Notes: generated from the letters alone by a model not told the origin. Shown: positions 53,199 to 62,548, counted from the first letter of the stretch. The stretch is 64,000 nt of DNA from Amycolatopsis sp. 2-15 (GCF_030285625.1 NZ_CP127294.1:6666001-6730000), one strand, 5' to 3'. Numbers and translations: made by a program.

Positions 53199-55559
53199 TC
53201 ACCGCGGGCTGACCGTGATCGACTGGCCCGGGCGCAGCCGGATCTGCTGCTTCCAGCTGCCCGCGCGCAGTTCGGTCTCGGTGCCGCCAACGCTGCGCAC
53301 GACCGCCTTCGTGACCTTGCCGCGCCGCCATTCGAGGTCGACCTCGAACCCGCCACGGGCACCGATGCCGGTCACGTGCCCGGACTCCGCCCAGGCCGAC
53401 GGCAGTGCGGGCAGGAGCTCGATCACGCCGGAGCGGGAGTACAGCAGCATTTCCAGCACCGCGGTCGGCCCGCCGAGGTTGGCGTCGATCTGGAAGATCG
53501 TGTAGCTGCCCTGGCTGTACATGTCGAAGAAGTTGGCCGCCGTGCCGTTGCCGTTGTTGAACGATGGCCGCAGGATGGTGAGGAAGAGCTGGTACGCGCG
53601 GTCGGCGTCCTTGAGCCGGGCCCAGCACGCCGAGCGCCACGCGCAGCCCCAGCCGAAGGTGTCCATGCCGCGGGCGATCAGCAGGTTGCGCACACCGTCG
53701 ATCAGTTCCTTCGACGCGGTGTCGGTGTTGATGCGGTCACCGGGGAAGAACCCGATGAGCGGCGAAAGGTGCCGATGGGTCGTCTCCCCCAGGTTCTCCG
53801 GCACGAGCCACTCCTGCAGCCAGCCGGTGACCGGGCTGACGGTCGGCAGGTGCAGCCGGTCGCGCATCCCGGTGATCGTCTTGCCGTAGTCGCCGTCGCG
53901 CCCGAGGATCTGCGTCGCCTGCGTGAAGTGACCGAACAGGTCGTGGACGAGCTCCTGGGAGTAGGTGTTGCCCTGCGCGTCGGGACCCTGCTCGGGCGAC
54001 CAGTCGGTGTCGCTGACGAGGTAGTCCTTGCCGTCGATGGTCTTGGTGACCAGGCGCGCCTCCCAGAACTCCGTCGCGCCCTTCAGCACCGGGTAGACCT
54101 TCGCGAGGTAGGCCATGTCCTGGGTGAACTCGTAGTGGTCCCACAGGTTGTTGCACAGCCACGCGTTGCCCGCCGGGTGCCACACCCAGCCTGAGCCGCC
54201 GTAGATGTTGGTGGAGAACGCGATGGCCCAGCCGGCGATCTTGCCGGTCGAGTTGCGGAACCGGTTGCGCGGGTCGTTGAACAGCCGCTTCGTCGTGTCG
54301 GTCCACGAGGGCAGCTGCGCGAGGCAGTAGTCCGCCAGCGCGCTGAAGCACTCCTTCAGGCCCGCGCGGTCGGCGAGCCAGTAGTTCATCTCCAGGTTGA
54401 TGTCGGTGTGGTAGTCGCTGTACCAGTCGGGCGAGTTGTTGTTGAGCCACAGGCCCTGGAGGCTGATCGGGAGCCCGCTGCGGGAGCCGGTGATCGTCAG
54501 GTACCGGCCGAACTGCACGTAGCTCGCTTCGAGCTCCGGGTCCGGCGTGCCGGGATCGGTGTAGCGCACCGCGATGCGCGACCACGAGTCGAGGGTGCGC
54601 CGGTTGGCCGGCGACTGCCCGAGGTCGACCTTCATGCGGTCGAACAGCTTGCGGTAGTCCTGCACGTGCGTGGCGAGCAGCGCGGTGCCGGACGCGGCGG
54701 CCGCGGCCTTCACCTTGCCCACGGCCACGGAAGCCGGGTTCGCCCCTGCGTCCAGGTAGTGGCGCGCCGCGTCGGGCACGTAGTTGGTGCCGCCGCAGAT
54801 CACGATCACCACTTCGCTGCAGCCGGTGAAGGTCACCTCCGTGCCCGAGACGCTGACGCGCCCGCCTTTCGACGCTGCCGTGACGGCGCTGCTGTACTTC
54901 AGGCCGTTCGCGAAGGTGCCACCCAGCGAGACGGCGCCGCCGCCTGCGGTCGGCTTCTCGTCGCGAGTGCCTTCCAGCGTCACCGAGCCGGTGTAGGAAC
55001 CGCCGCCCTGCTGCGTCAGCCGGATCACCACGACGTCGTCGGGGTAGCTCGCGTAGACCTCGCGCCGGTAGGTCGCGCCGCGCAGGCCGTAGGTCGCGGT
55101 GACGAGGCCGTTGCTCAGGTCCAGGGTGCGCCGGTAGCCGCTGACGCCCGTGTGGGCGGGCAGCTTCAGCCGCACCTTCGCCAGGAGGCCGAAGCTGCCG
55201 AAGTCGTCCTTGCCGTACGGCAGCTGGCCGTCGTCCTGCACGGTGTCGTTGAGCCCGCCGGTCCAGAGCGACGAGTCGGTGAAGTACAGGTAGTCGGCCG
55301 CGGGGTCACCGCCGACGAGACCACCGATCCGACCATTGCCGATCGGCAGCGCCTGCTCGATCACGTGCGACTCGACGGCCGGCGCCGGGTACCACAGCGT
55401 GGTCGCGGCGTTGTCGGCGACGAGGTCGGCAGACGGCGGCCGCGCGGGCGACGCTTGCGCCGTGAACGGGCGAAACCCGCTCAAGGCGAAGCCTGCGCCG
55501 ACGGCACCACCGAGCTTGAGAAACGTCCGGCGGGAGGGCGGGGAGGAGAGGTCCGACAT
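53199..55559 (-). CDS. GH95 family alpha-L-fucosidase, Tat-exported
   Basis: A 786-residue glycoside hydrolase. The N-terminus has a twin-arginine signal (PSRRTFLKLGGAVGAGFALSG), so it is exported folded. The N-terminal beta-sandwich has ALPIGNGRIGGLVGG and FTDSSLWTGGLND; the (alpha/alpha)6 catalytic domain has LQGLWLNNNSPDWYSDYHTDINLEMNYW, WTDTTKRLFND and GWGCAWRSACWARLKD, the usual GH95 motifs. GH95 enzymes cleave alpha-1,2-fucose (some alpha-galactose) from glycans by inversion. ATG 55559 is just before the signal. A promoter-like sequence lies about 60-90 nt upstream. Confidence 0.95.
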   Translation of the reverse strand: MSDLSSPPSRRTFLKLGGAVGAGFALSGFRPFTAQASPARPPSADLVADNAATTLWYPAPAVESHVIEQALPIGNGRIGGLVGGDPAADYLYFTDSSLWTGGLNDTVQDDGQLPYGKDDFGSFGLLAKVRLKLPAHTGVSGYRRTLDLSNGLVTATYGLRGATYRREVYASYPDDVVVIRLTQQGGGSYTGSVTLEGTRDEKPTAGGGAVSLGGTFANGLKYSSAVTAASKGGRVSVSGTEVTFTGCSEVVIVICGGTNYVPDAARHYLDAGANPASVAVGKVKAAAAASGTALLATHVQDYRKLFDRMKVDLGQSPANRRTLDSWSRIAVRYTDPGTPDPELEASYVQFGRYLTITGSRSGLPISLQGLWLNNNSPDWYSDYHTDINLEMNYWLADRAGLKECFSALADYCLAQLPSWTDTTKRLFNDPRNRFRNSTGKIAGWAIAFSTNIYGGSGWVWHPAGNAWLCNNLWDHYEFTQDMAYLAKVYPVLKGATEFWEARLVTKTIDGKDYLVSDTDWSPEQGPDAQGNTYSQELVHDLFGHFTQATQILGRDGDYGKTITGMRDRLHLPTVSPVTGWLQEWLVPENLGETTHRHLSPLIGFFPGDRINTDTASKELIDGVRNLLIARGMDTFGWGCAWRSACWARLKDADRAYQLFLTILRPSFNNGNGTAANFFDMYSQGSYTIFQIDANLGGPTAVLEMLLYSRSGVIELLPALPSAWAESGHVTGIGARGGFEVDLEWRRGKVTKAVVRSVGGTETELRAGSWKQQIRLRPGQSITVSPR

Positions 55560-55619
55560 GACAGGTCCGTTCGTCGTCGAAGGCGGAATCCGGCCGTGAG
55601 CGAGGCCCAAAGCTCGCCA

Positions 55620-55649
55620 AACATAGGATGTCTGCCCGAACCTGGTCAA
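55620..55649 (-). promoter_or_regulatory. Sigma-70-like promoter of the GH95 gene
   Basis: On the minus strand TTGACC (55644-55649) and TATGTT (55620-55625) are separated by 18 bases, close to the consensus for a vegetative promoter. The predicted start leaves a leader of roughly 55 nt. Confidence 0.45.
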
Positions 55650-55778
55650 GATTCTTCGGAATTATTTCCCTGCCAACGACGGAGGTGGATCGGTTTCCGC
55701 CGGAGCCGGATCAAACCCCTCGGAGGACTCGGGTGGCGGTCCCACCGCCGGCGGGAGCCGCCACCCGCACCCGCGCCC

Positions 55779-57006
55779 TCAGCAGGTGCTGGGCGCGGGC
55801 TTGCCCGCCAGCCGGTCGGCGAGGTAGGCCAGCGCACCGGGCGCGCCCTGCACCGCCACCGTCACGTGGTCGCCGACCGGGATCCGGCGGTACTGCACGG
55901 AAACGCCCTGCGCGCAGTACGTGCGCTCGAGCTGGTCCACCGGCGGCGAGAACGCCAGCTCGTCGAACACACCCTGGTAGACGTAGACCGGCGAGCCGGG
56001 CTTGAAGCGGCCCATGGTGTTCTCGGCGATCACGCGCTTCACCGCGGGCACGTCGAGCAGCTGTGGCACGGTCGTGTAGTCGCGCATGCGCCGGAACGCC
56101 TGCCCGACCGTGAACTGCGCGATGCACTGCTTGCCGCCCTCGGCGAACGCCTCCTTGCCGCGAGCGTTGAGCAGCGTGTCCGTGTTGATCTCCGGGTACG
56201 CGGGCCAGTCCGACGGCGGCGCCCACGTAAATGCCCGCGAACGGGCCGCCGTCGATGTGGCGCGCGATGTAGTCGAGGTCCGCGGGCACGCCGCCGGCGG
56301 CGACCCCGGCGAACTTCAGCTCCGGCGCGTACTGCGGCTGCAGCTCGTTGGCCCATTCGCTGGCCAGTGCGCCGCCCGAGTAGCCGATCAGGCCGGTCGG
56401 AGTGCTCGGGCCGGCAAGCCCGGCGGGCGGGAACGACTGCGCGGCACGGATCCCGTCCAGCACACCGTGGGCGGTGTTGGCGGCGGCCGCCCACTCGGAG
56501 TCCGGGCCTTCGTAGTCGACGGTCACCACCGTGTAGCCCGCCGCGACGAGCGGGAGCATCAGCGCGAGCTCCTCGGCCGGCAGCGCCGTGCCCGTAGTCA
56601 GGACGTAGGACGGCGCGCAGTCGGTGGTCAGCCCGTCCTGCGCGGTCTGGTACGACACCAGCTTGCGCGCACCGCCCGCCGGCGGGTTCACCGGCTGCAT
56701 GATCGTGGCGACGTCGGCGATGGCGGCGCCGTCGGTGTCGGTCGAGCGGTACTTCACCTGCCACGCGCGCACCGGCACGGGCAGGGTCAGCGCCCGGACG
56801 GTGACGGGGCGCGAGTCGAGCACGGTGCCGGGCGTGACCTCTGCGAACGGCGAAGGCTGGGCGTAGAACGGGTCGCTCGCGGGGTTTCCGGGCGACGGCG
56901 CGGCGGTGGCGGACGGCGCGGCGGCCGTGAAGACCGTCGCGGCCATCGCGGTGACGGCGGCGAGGGTGGAGAGCTTTCGGCGGATGTCGGCGTTGACAGT
57001 GGGCAC
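55779..57006 (-). pseudogene. Secreted lipase/esterase interrupted by a +1 frameshift
   Basis: A secreted lipase-family enzyme (LIP-type). A Sec signal (RRKLSTLAAVTAMAATVFTAAAP) starts at GTG 57006 after GGAGG. The mature part has LVSYQTAQDGLTTDCAPSYVLTTG and the nucleophile elbow GLIGYSGGALASEWANE. After HIDGGPFAGIYVGAAVGLA the frame breaks; the alternative frame continues YPEINTDTLLNARGKEAF to VRDH-type ending GDHVTVAVQGAPGALAYLADRLAG. Removing one base from the GGG at 56202-56204 restores the frame; length is 3n+1. Divergent from a TetR regulator with a shared operator. Confidence 0.85.
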
Positions 57007-57021
57007 GGGACCTCCAACTCA

Positions 57022-57035
57022 ATACCAATCGGTAT
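57022..57035. promoter_or_regulatory. TetR-type operator between lipase and tetR
   Basis: ATACC-AATC-GGTAT is a perfect 5-bp inverted repeat with a 4-base centre, the classical form bound by many TetR/AcrR repressors. It lies in the 107-nt gap between the divergent lipase and tetR genes, 15 nt before the lipase start. Confidence 0.7.
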
Positions 57036-57113
57036 CGGGTCAGAGACTCATCAGATGACCTGGATCACAGTCAACGAAAAACGTCCAGGTGAGGGAGCTG
57101 TAGTCTCCGGCTC

Positions 57114-57779
57114 ATGGCCCCTTCGCGGACCCCACGCCGTCGCCCGAGCCGCGCCGAGACCCGGCGCAAGATCATCGACGCCGCGGGCGAGGTGTTCGCC
57201 CGCCAAGGCATCGCGGCCACGTCGCTCAACGACATCGCCGCGGCGGCCGGCCTCACCAAGGGCGCGGTGTACTCGAACTTCGAGGGCCGCGACGACCTCG
57301 TGCTCACCATCATGGAAGAGCACATCGTGGAGCGCATGCGGTCGGCCACCACGGCGTTCGACGAGCTGAGCGATCTCGGCGAGGCCACCGCCGAGGCGGG
57401 CGCGCGGCTGGCCGCCGGCGTCGACACGGACGCGACCTGGCACCGGCTCCTGCTGGAGTACTGGGGAATCGCGATGCGCAACCCCGCCGTCCACAAAGGA
57501 CTCGCCTTGCGCCGGGCCCAGCTGCGCGACGCCATCACCGCGGCCGTCGCGCGCGCCGCGACCCAGCACGGCGTCGAGCTGCCGCTGCCGCCGGAGCAGC
57601 TCGCCGTGGTGGTGCTGGCGCTGTCCAACGGGCTCGCGGTCGAGCGCGGCGTCGAAGCCTCGGCGGTGCCGGACTCGCTCTTCGCCGACGTGCTGAAGCT
57701 GCTGGTCACGCCACGCGGGATCAGTGGTAGCGCAGAGCCACCGGATTCTCCTGCTCCGCCAGGTACTGCCGGAAGGTGA
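57114..57779 (+). CDS. TetR family transcriptional regulator
   Basis: A 221-residue repressor. The helix-turn-helix is RRKIIDAAGEVFARQGIAATSLNDIAAAAGLTKGAVYSNFEGRDDLV; the rest is a helical ligand/dimer domain. ATG 57114 is followed by an arginine-rich arm (PSRTPRRRPSRAETR). It faces the lipase gene across ATACCnnnnGGTAT and probably controls both. Its last 59 nt overlap the convergent epimerase gene, giving a Pro/Ala-rich tail. Confidence 0.94.
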   Translation: MAPSRTPRRRPSRAETRRKIIDAAGEVFARQGIAATSLNDIAAAAGLTKGAVYSNFEGRDDLVLTIMEEHIVERMRSATTAFDELSDLGEATAEAGARLAAGVDTDATWHRLLLEYWGIAMRNPAVHKGLALRRAQLRDAITAAVARAATQHGVELPLPPEQLAVVVLALSNGLAVERGVEASAVPDSLFADVLKLLVTPRGISGSAEPPDSPAPPGTAGR

Positions 57780-58497
57780 TCACCCCGTCGGTGTGGCCGG
57801 GCGCGAGGTTCCCGCCCTCGGCGTAGGCGCGGAACAACGCGCCAGGCAGCCGCACCGGCAGCACCCGTTTGGTCCGGCCACTCGCCGCCAGGACCGCCTT
57901 CGCCAGATCCGTCGCCGCCAGCACCTCCGGTCCGCCGAAGTCCGGCGCCCGGCCCGCGGGCTCGGCCTTGGCCAGCTCGGCCAGGCGCACCGCGAGGTCG
58001 CGCACGTCCACGGGCTGGAACCGCCAGCGCGGCACCGGGACCACGGGCAGCCGGGCCGCACCTGCGAGCACGGTGCGCACGAGCGAGTGGAACTGCGTCG
58101 CGCGCTGAATCGTGTGCGGCAGCCCGGAACTCGCGAGCACCTGCTCGGCCGCGAGTTTCGCCGCGTAGTAACCGAGCGGCACGCGGTCGACGCCGACGAT
58201 GGACACATACCCGACGTGCGGCGGATTGCCCGTCCAGCGAGCGGCCTCCACGAGGGTGCGCATCATGGCGACCTCGTGCCGGTAGTCGGTGGCGCAGTGC
58301 AGGACGACGTCGCAGCCGGCCAGTGCGGTGTTGATGCCGCGCCCGGAGCGCAGGTCCCCGACGACCCATTCGACGCTGCCTCCGCCGCGGCGCCGGCGGC
58401 TCAGAGCGCGCACCCGCTCCCCGGCCGCCACCAGGCGTTCGACGACCACACTGCCGAGCTGACCGGTCCCGCCGGTCACCAGGATCCGTTCCGGCAC
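57721..58497 (-). CDS. NAD(P)-binding SDR/NmrA-like epimerase family protein
   Basis: A 258-residue atypical SDR. The cofactor loop is RILVTGGTGQLGSVVVERLVAAGERV, with VEWVVGDLRSGRGINTALAGCDVVLHCATD and the Tyr-x3-Lys-like GYYAAKLAAEQVL. It resembles NmrA/NAD(P)H-binding proteins that act as redox sensors or reductases. GTG 58497 is preceded by AAGGGGCGGC. 3' overlap of 59 nt with tetR. Confidence 0.9.
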   Translation of the reverse strand: MPERILVTGGTGQLGSVVVERLVAAGERVRALSRRRRGGGSVEWVVGDLRSGRGINTALAGCDVVLHCATDYRHEVAMMRTLVEAARWTGNPPHVGYVSIVGVDRVPLGYYAAKLAAEQVLASSGLPHTIQRATQFHSLVRTVLAGAARLPVVPVPRWRFQPVDVRDLAVRLAELAKAEPAGRAPDFGGPEVLAATDLAKAVLAASGRTKRVLPVRLPGALFRAYAEGGNLAPGHTDGVITFRQYLAEQENPVALRYH

Positions 58498-58595
58498 GCC
58501 GCCCCTTCCCGGCACCACCGCCCGGCCGGACGGCTTCCGCGGCCATCCTGGCACGCGCCCCGCCCAGCCCGAAAGCCGTGTGCGTCAGCGGAAGA

Positions 58596-59033
58596 TCAGC
58601 GCACCACGCCGAGACGTACCGCGTGCAGGCCCGTCGACGCGATCGGCTCGCCGCAGTGCGCGCACACGCTCTTCAAGTGCAGCTCTTCACCGCATTCGTG
58701 CTCGTACACCGTCGGCGGCGGGCCCTGACGGATGAACCGGTCGCCCCACTGCATCAGGCCGAGCAGCACCGGTTGAAGTGCCTTCGCGGACTCTGTCGGC
58801 AGGTATTCGAAGCGCGGTGGGTGGTCTTCGTACTGGCGCTTCTCGAGCACGCCGGCCTCGACCAGCTTGCGCAGCCGGGCCGCGAGGATGTCGCGGCTGG
58901 CCCCGGTGTTCTCGGCGATCTGGTTGAACCGCCGCTCGCCCAGCATGATCTCCCGGAGCGCGAGCAGGCTCCACCGCTCGCCGACGACCTCGAGCGCGTC
59001 CGCGATCGAGCACTCCCGGCCTCGCGTCGCCAT
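58596..59033 (-). CDS. HxlR family transcriptional regulator
   Basis: A 145-residue winged-helix regulator. It has the HxlR pattern CSIADALEVVGERWSLLALREIMLGERRFNQIAENTGASRDILAARLRKLVEAGVLEKRQY, followed by YLPTESAKALQPVLLGLMQWGDRF. A C-terminal extension, ECGEELHLKSVCAHCGEPI, carries two Cys plus a CxxC pair that could bind a metal. ATG 59033; the in-frame codons upstream are less conserved in type. Divergent from the thiolase gene, with an imperfect inverted repeat between them. Confidence 0.92.
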   Translation of the reverse strand: MATRGRECSIADALEVVGERWSLLALREIMLGERRFNQIAENTGASRDILAARLRKLVEAGVLEKRQYEDHPPRFEYLPTESAKALQPVLLGLMQWGDRFIRQGPPPTVYEHECGEELHLKSVCAHCGEPIASTGLHAVRLGVVR

Positions 59034-59119
59034 CCGTCCCACCTCCGTTGCCCCAGCAGGAATTTCCAACCTAGCACGTCACCGGCGCGGTGCGAGGTGG
59101 CCGACAGCCCCGGTTCAGT

Positions 59120-59138
59120 GAGTTGTGTTATCAAACTC
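59120..59138. promoter_or_regulatory. Candidate HxlR operator upstream of the thiolase gene
   Basis: GAGTT-N9-AACTC forms a 5-bp inverted repeat in an AT-rich patch (GTTATCAAA) between the divergent hxlR-type and thiolase genes. HxlR proteins bind similar sites beside their own genes. The repeat is short, so the call is tentative. Confidence 0.4.
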
Positions 59139-59183
59139 GGTGGGCGTACAACGGGATCAAGCGGCTATGCGAGGAGGCAGGTC

Positions 59184-60377
59184 ATGAGGGACGCGGTCAT
59201 CGTCGACGCGGTACGGACACCGATCGGCAAGGGCAAGCCCACGGGGCGGCTGGCGGGGGTCCACCCGGTCGACCTGCACGCACACGCCATCCGGTCGCTC
59301 GTCGAGCGAACCGGCATCGACCCCGCGCTGATCGACGACGTGATCAGCGGTGCGGTCGGGCAGATCGGCGAGCAGAGCATGAACACCGCGCGCTGGGCCG
59401 CGCTCGCCGCGGGGCTGCCGGAATCGGTGCCCGCGGTGACCGTCGACCGCCAGTGCGGCAGCAGCCAGCAGGCCATCCACTTCGCCGCGCAGGGGGTGCT
59501 GAGCGGTGCGTACGACATCGCCATCGCCTCCGGCATCGAGTCCATGGGCCGCGTGCCGATGGGCAGCCAGATGGCCGGCAAGGACCCGTTCGGCGCCGGG
59601 GTCGCCGCGCGCTACCCCGAAGGTCTCGTGCCGCAGGGCATCAGCGCGGAGCTCATCGCCGCCAATTGGGGCTTCTCGCGCGAACAGCTCGACGCGTACT
59701 CCGCCGAGAGCCACCGCCGCGCCGCCCAGGCGTGGGCCGACGGCAAGTTCGCCGGCGAGGTCGCCGCGCTCAAGGCACCCGGCCCCGACGGCACCCTCGT
59801 GGACGTGACCACCGACGAGTCGGTGCGCCCCGGCACCACACCGGAGGTCCTCGCGGGCCTCAAGCCGGCGTTCAAGGCCGACCTGTGGTCGGAGCGCTTC
59901 CCGCAGATCGACTGGCGCGTGACGGCCGGCAACTCCTCGCCGATCAACGACGGCGCCTCCGCCGTGCTCATCACCGGCAGCGACACGGCGAAGAAGCTCG
60001 GCCTCGAGCCGCGGGCGCGCCTGCACTCGTTCTCCGTGGTCGGCGACGACCCGCTATACATGCTCACCGGCGTGATCCCGGCGACCCGCAAGGTGCTGGA
60101 CCGCGCGGGCCTGAAGCTGTCGGACATCGACGCGTTCGAGGTCAACGAAGCGTTCGCCAGCGTCGTGCTGGCGTGGCAGGCGGAACTCGGTGCGGACCTG
60201 GACAAGGTCAACATCAACGGCGGCGCCATCTCGATCGGCCACCCGCTCGGCGCCAGCGGCGGACGCCTCATGACAACGCTGCTGTCGGTGCTGGAGCAGA
60301 CCGGCGGCCGCTACGGCCTGCAGACCATGTGCGAGGCGGGCGGCCTCGCGAACGCGACCATTATCGAACGCTTGTGA
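59184..60377 (+). CDS. Thiolase family acetyl-CoA acyltransferase
   Basis: A 397-residue thiolase, full length. The acyl-accepting cysteine lies in VTVDRQCGSSQQAIHFA, and the catalytic His and second Cys in GGAISIGHPLGASGGRLM and TMCEAGGLANATI. It would cleave 3-ketoacyl-CoA or condense acetyl-CoA in fatty-acid or aromatic-acid breakdown. ATG 59184 has GAGGAGG upstream. Probably controlled by the divergent HxlR protein. Could support the acetoacetyl-CoA step after carnitine cleavage, but it is 20 kb from that operon. Confidence 0.94.
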   Translation: MRDAVIVDAVRTPIGKGKPTGRLAGVHPVDLHAHAIRSLVERTGIDPALIDDVISGAVGQIGEQSMNTARWAALAAGLPESVPAVTVDRQCGSSQQAIHFAAQGVLSGAYDIAIASGIESMGRVPMGSQMAGKDPFGAGVAARYPEGLVPQGISAELIAANWGFSREQLDAYSAESHRRAAQAWADGKFAGEVAALKAPGPDGTLVDVTTDESVRPGTTPEVLAGLKPAFKADLWSERFPQIDWRVTAGNSSPINDGASAVLITGSDTAKKLGLEPRARLHSFSVVGDDPLYMLTGVIPATRKVLDRAGLKLSDIDAFEVNEAFASVVLAWQAELGADLDKVNINGGAISIGHPLGASGGRLMTTLLSVLEQTGGRYGLQTMCEAGGLANATIIERL

Positions 60378-60379
60378 CC

Positions 60380-60420
60380 CGGTCCCGGGACGCCCACCAT
60401 CCCCCGGCGTCCCGGGACCG
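60380..60420 (+). terminator. Strong hairpin after the thiolase gene
   Basis: CGGTCCCGGGACGCC (60380-60394) pairs perfectly with its complement at 60406-60420 around an 11-base loop. It lies 3 nt after the thiolase stop and 17 nt before the next gene, so it should insulate that gene. Confidence 0.85.
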
Positions 60421-60436
60421 CCGCTACGTTGGCGGC

Positions 60437-61568
60437 ATGGGGTGGAACCTGCGTGAACTCATCGGAAGGTACGACGTCCCGGGTGCGCAGGTCGCCGTGC
60501 TGGCCGACGGGGAGATCCAGGACGAGGCCGCGGGTGTGCTCAGCCTGCACACGCGAGTCGAGGCCACGACGGAGTCGGTGTTCAAGATCGGTTCCATCAC
60601 CAAGATCTGGACCGCCACCTTGGTCCGGCAACTGGTGGACGAGGGCGTCCTGGACCTCGATCGTCCCGTCCGCGACTACCTTCCCGGGTTCCGGCTGGGC
60701 GACGCGGTCGCCACCGCGTCCCTGACCGCCCGCCACCTGCTCAGTGTTGCGCGGCAAGCGGTTCCACGACGTGCTCCGCGAACACCTGGTCATTCCGCTC
60801 GGTCTGCGCGCCGTCGCCGTCGACCCCTACGAGGCGATCCTGCACCGCGCAGCCGTCGGCCACGTCGAGGCGGACGGCGAACTCGTGCCCACGCAGAGCT
60901 GGGCAGTCCGTTACCACTGCGTGCCCAGCGGTTCGCACCTCGCGATGAGCGCCCGCGACCTGCTGGAATTCGTCCGCCTCCACCTCACCGACGACACGTT
61001 CGCGGCGCTGCGCGAACCCCAGCTCGGCTCCGTCCCGGACTTCGGCGGCGGCATCGTCGGCTGGGGGCTCGGGTGGATGCTCCACCGCGACGGCGTGCTC
61101 GGCCACACCGGCGTCTCGAAGGGACAGAAAGCCTTCGTTCGCGTGGCGCCCTCGGCGGGCGTCGCGGTGGCCGTGCTCACCAACAGCTCAGGTGGTGAAC
61201 CGATGGCTTACGAGATCTTCGGCGCGGTGCTCAGGGAGCTCGCCGGGGTCGAGACGACCCCGCTGCCCGTACCGCCCGCGAACCCGGCTCCGATCGACCC
61301 GGACCGCATGGGCGGGATCTACCGCACCACGGCATACGACATCACCCTCGCCGTCGACAACGGCCGTGCCTTCCTCACCCACTGCCCCCGAAACTCGTGC
61401 ATCGGCAAGCCCGAGAACCGAGTCGAGGTCGTCCGGCTCGGTGACAGCGCGATCATCACCGTCGAGCCGAAGTCCGGTGTCCACCAGGTGCTGTCGGTGG
61501 TGGGCTCCGACGAGCTCGGCCGCGCCCGGTTCCTCCACAACGGAGCCGCCGCGTACCGCATCGGCTGA
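60437..61568 (+). pseudogene. Serine hydrolase (beta-lactamase family) with an internal deletion
   Basis: The N-terminal part from ATG 60437 carries QVAVLADGEI, the nucleophile motif VFKIGSITKIWTATLV and YLPGFRLGDAVATASLTARHLLS. In the homologous family this is followed by about 50 residues with the Tyr-x-Asn motif. Here the sequence jumps at about 60741-60746 into another frame that continues VLRGKRFHDVLREHLVIPLGLRAVAVDPYEAILHRAAVGHV, then GHTGVSKGQKAF and a C-terminal lipocalin-like domain to 61568. Deletion plus frame loss removes the catalytic tyrosine, so the gene is probably inactive. Confidence 0.82.
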
Positions 61569-61571
61569 TCG

Positions 61572-62513
61572 TCAGGAGTCGTCGGCTTCCAGCCCGTCGC
61601 GGTCGGCCCACTCCAGCAGGGGTTCCAGTGAGAACACGGCATCGTCGATACCCGCGTGCAGGTCGCCCAGCTCGGCGAAGCGCGCGGGCACCGTGGCGAT
61701 GGTGCACTCGCGCGGCTCGACGTCGTCGACTTCGTCCCAGCGGATCGGCGTCGACACGGTGCCCTCCGGCACTCCGCGCACGGAATACGCGCTGGCGATC
61801 GTGTGGTCACGCGCGTTCTGGTTGTAGTCCACGAACAGCTTCTTCGGATCGCGGTCCTTGCGCCACCAGGTCGTCGTCACCTCGTCGGGCGCGCGCCGCT
61901 CCACCTCGCGCGCGAAGGCCAGCGCCGCGCGGCGCACGTCGGCGAAGCCCCAGCGGGGTTCGATGCGGACGTAGACGTGCAGCCCGCTGCCGCCCGAGGT
62001 CTTCGGCCAGCCGACGGCGCCGAGCTCGTCCAGCACCTCGTGGGCGACGTGCGCGACGCGGCGGACCGTGTCGAAGGGACAGTCGGGCATCGGGTCGAGG
62101 TCGATCCGCCATTCGTCGGGCTTTTCCGTGTCCGCACGCCGCGAGTTCCACGGGTGGAACTCCACAGTGGACATCTGCACCGCCCACGCCACGTGCGCCG
62201 CCTCGGTCACGCACAGCTCGTCGGCGTAGCGGCCGTAGCGGGGGAAGTGCACCCGCACGGTCTCCAGCCACGGCGGCGCGCCGTTCGGCACGCGCTTCTG
62301 GTGCACCTTCTCCCCCGCGACGCCGGCCGGGAACCGGTGCAGCATGCAGGGGCGCTCCCGTAGGGCGCGCACGATGCCCTCGCCCACCGAGAGGTAGTAG
62401 TTCACCAGGTCCAGCTTCGTCTCGCCGCGGGCCGGGAAGTACACCCGGTCCGGGTTGGAGATGCGCACCATGCGGTCCCCGACCGCGACCTCCACCGCCG
62501 AGTCTTTCGCCAT
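61572..62513 (-). CDS. Stand-alone LigD-type DNA polymerase domain (NHEJ primase-polymerase)
   Basis: A 313-residue archaeo-eukaryotic-primase-like polymerase, as found at one end of LigD. It has ISNPDRVYFPARGETKLDLVNYYL, the metal-binding DxD in WRIDLDPMPDCPFD, a conserved SGGSGLHVYVRIEPRW and the third acid region in KLFVDYNQNARDHTIASAYSVRG. It would add nucleotides at broken ends during Ku-dependent repair. No ligase or nuclease domain and no ku gene is adjacent. Ends 4 nt from the damaged hydrolase (convergent). Confidence 0.92.
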   Translation of the reverse strand: MAKDSAVEVAVGDRMVRISNPDRVYFPARGETKLDLVNYYLSVGEGIVRALRERPCMLHRFPAGVAGEKVHQKRVPNGAPPWLETVRVHFPRYGRYADELCVTEAAHVAWAVQMSTVEFHPWNSRRADTEKPDEWRIDLDPMPDCPFDTVRRVAHVAHEVLDELGAVGWPKTSGGSGLHVYVRIEPRWGFADVRRAALAFAREVERRAPDEVTTTWWRKDRDPKKLFVDYNQNARDHTIASAYSVRGVPEGTVSTPIRWDEVDDVEPRECTIATVPARFAELGDLHAGIDDAVFSLEPLLEWADRDGLEADDS

Positions 62514-62548
62514 GACGTGACGGTAACCGTTGCGCGGCGCGGGCGCGA

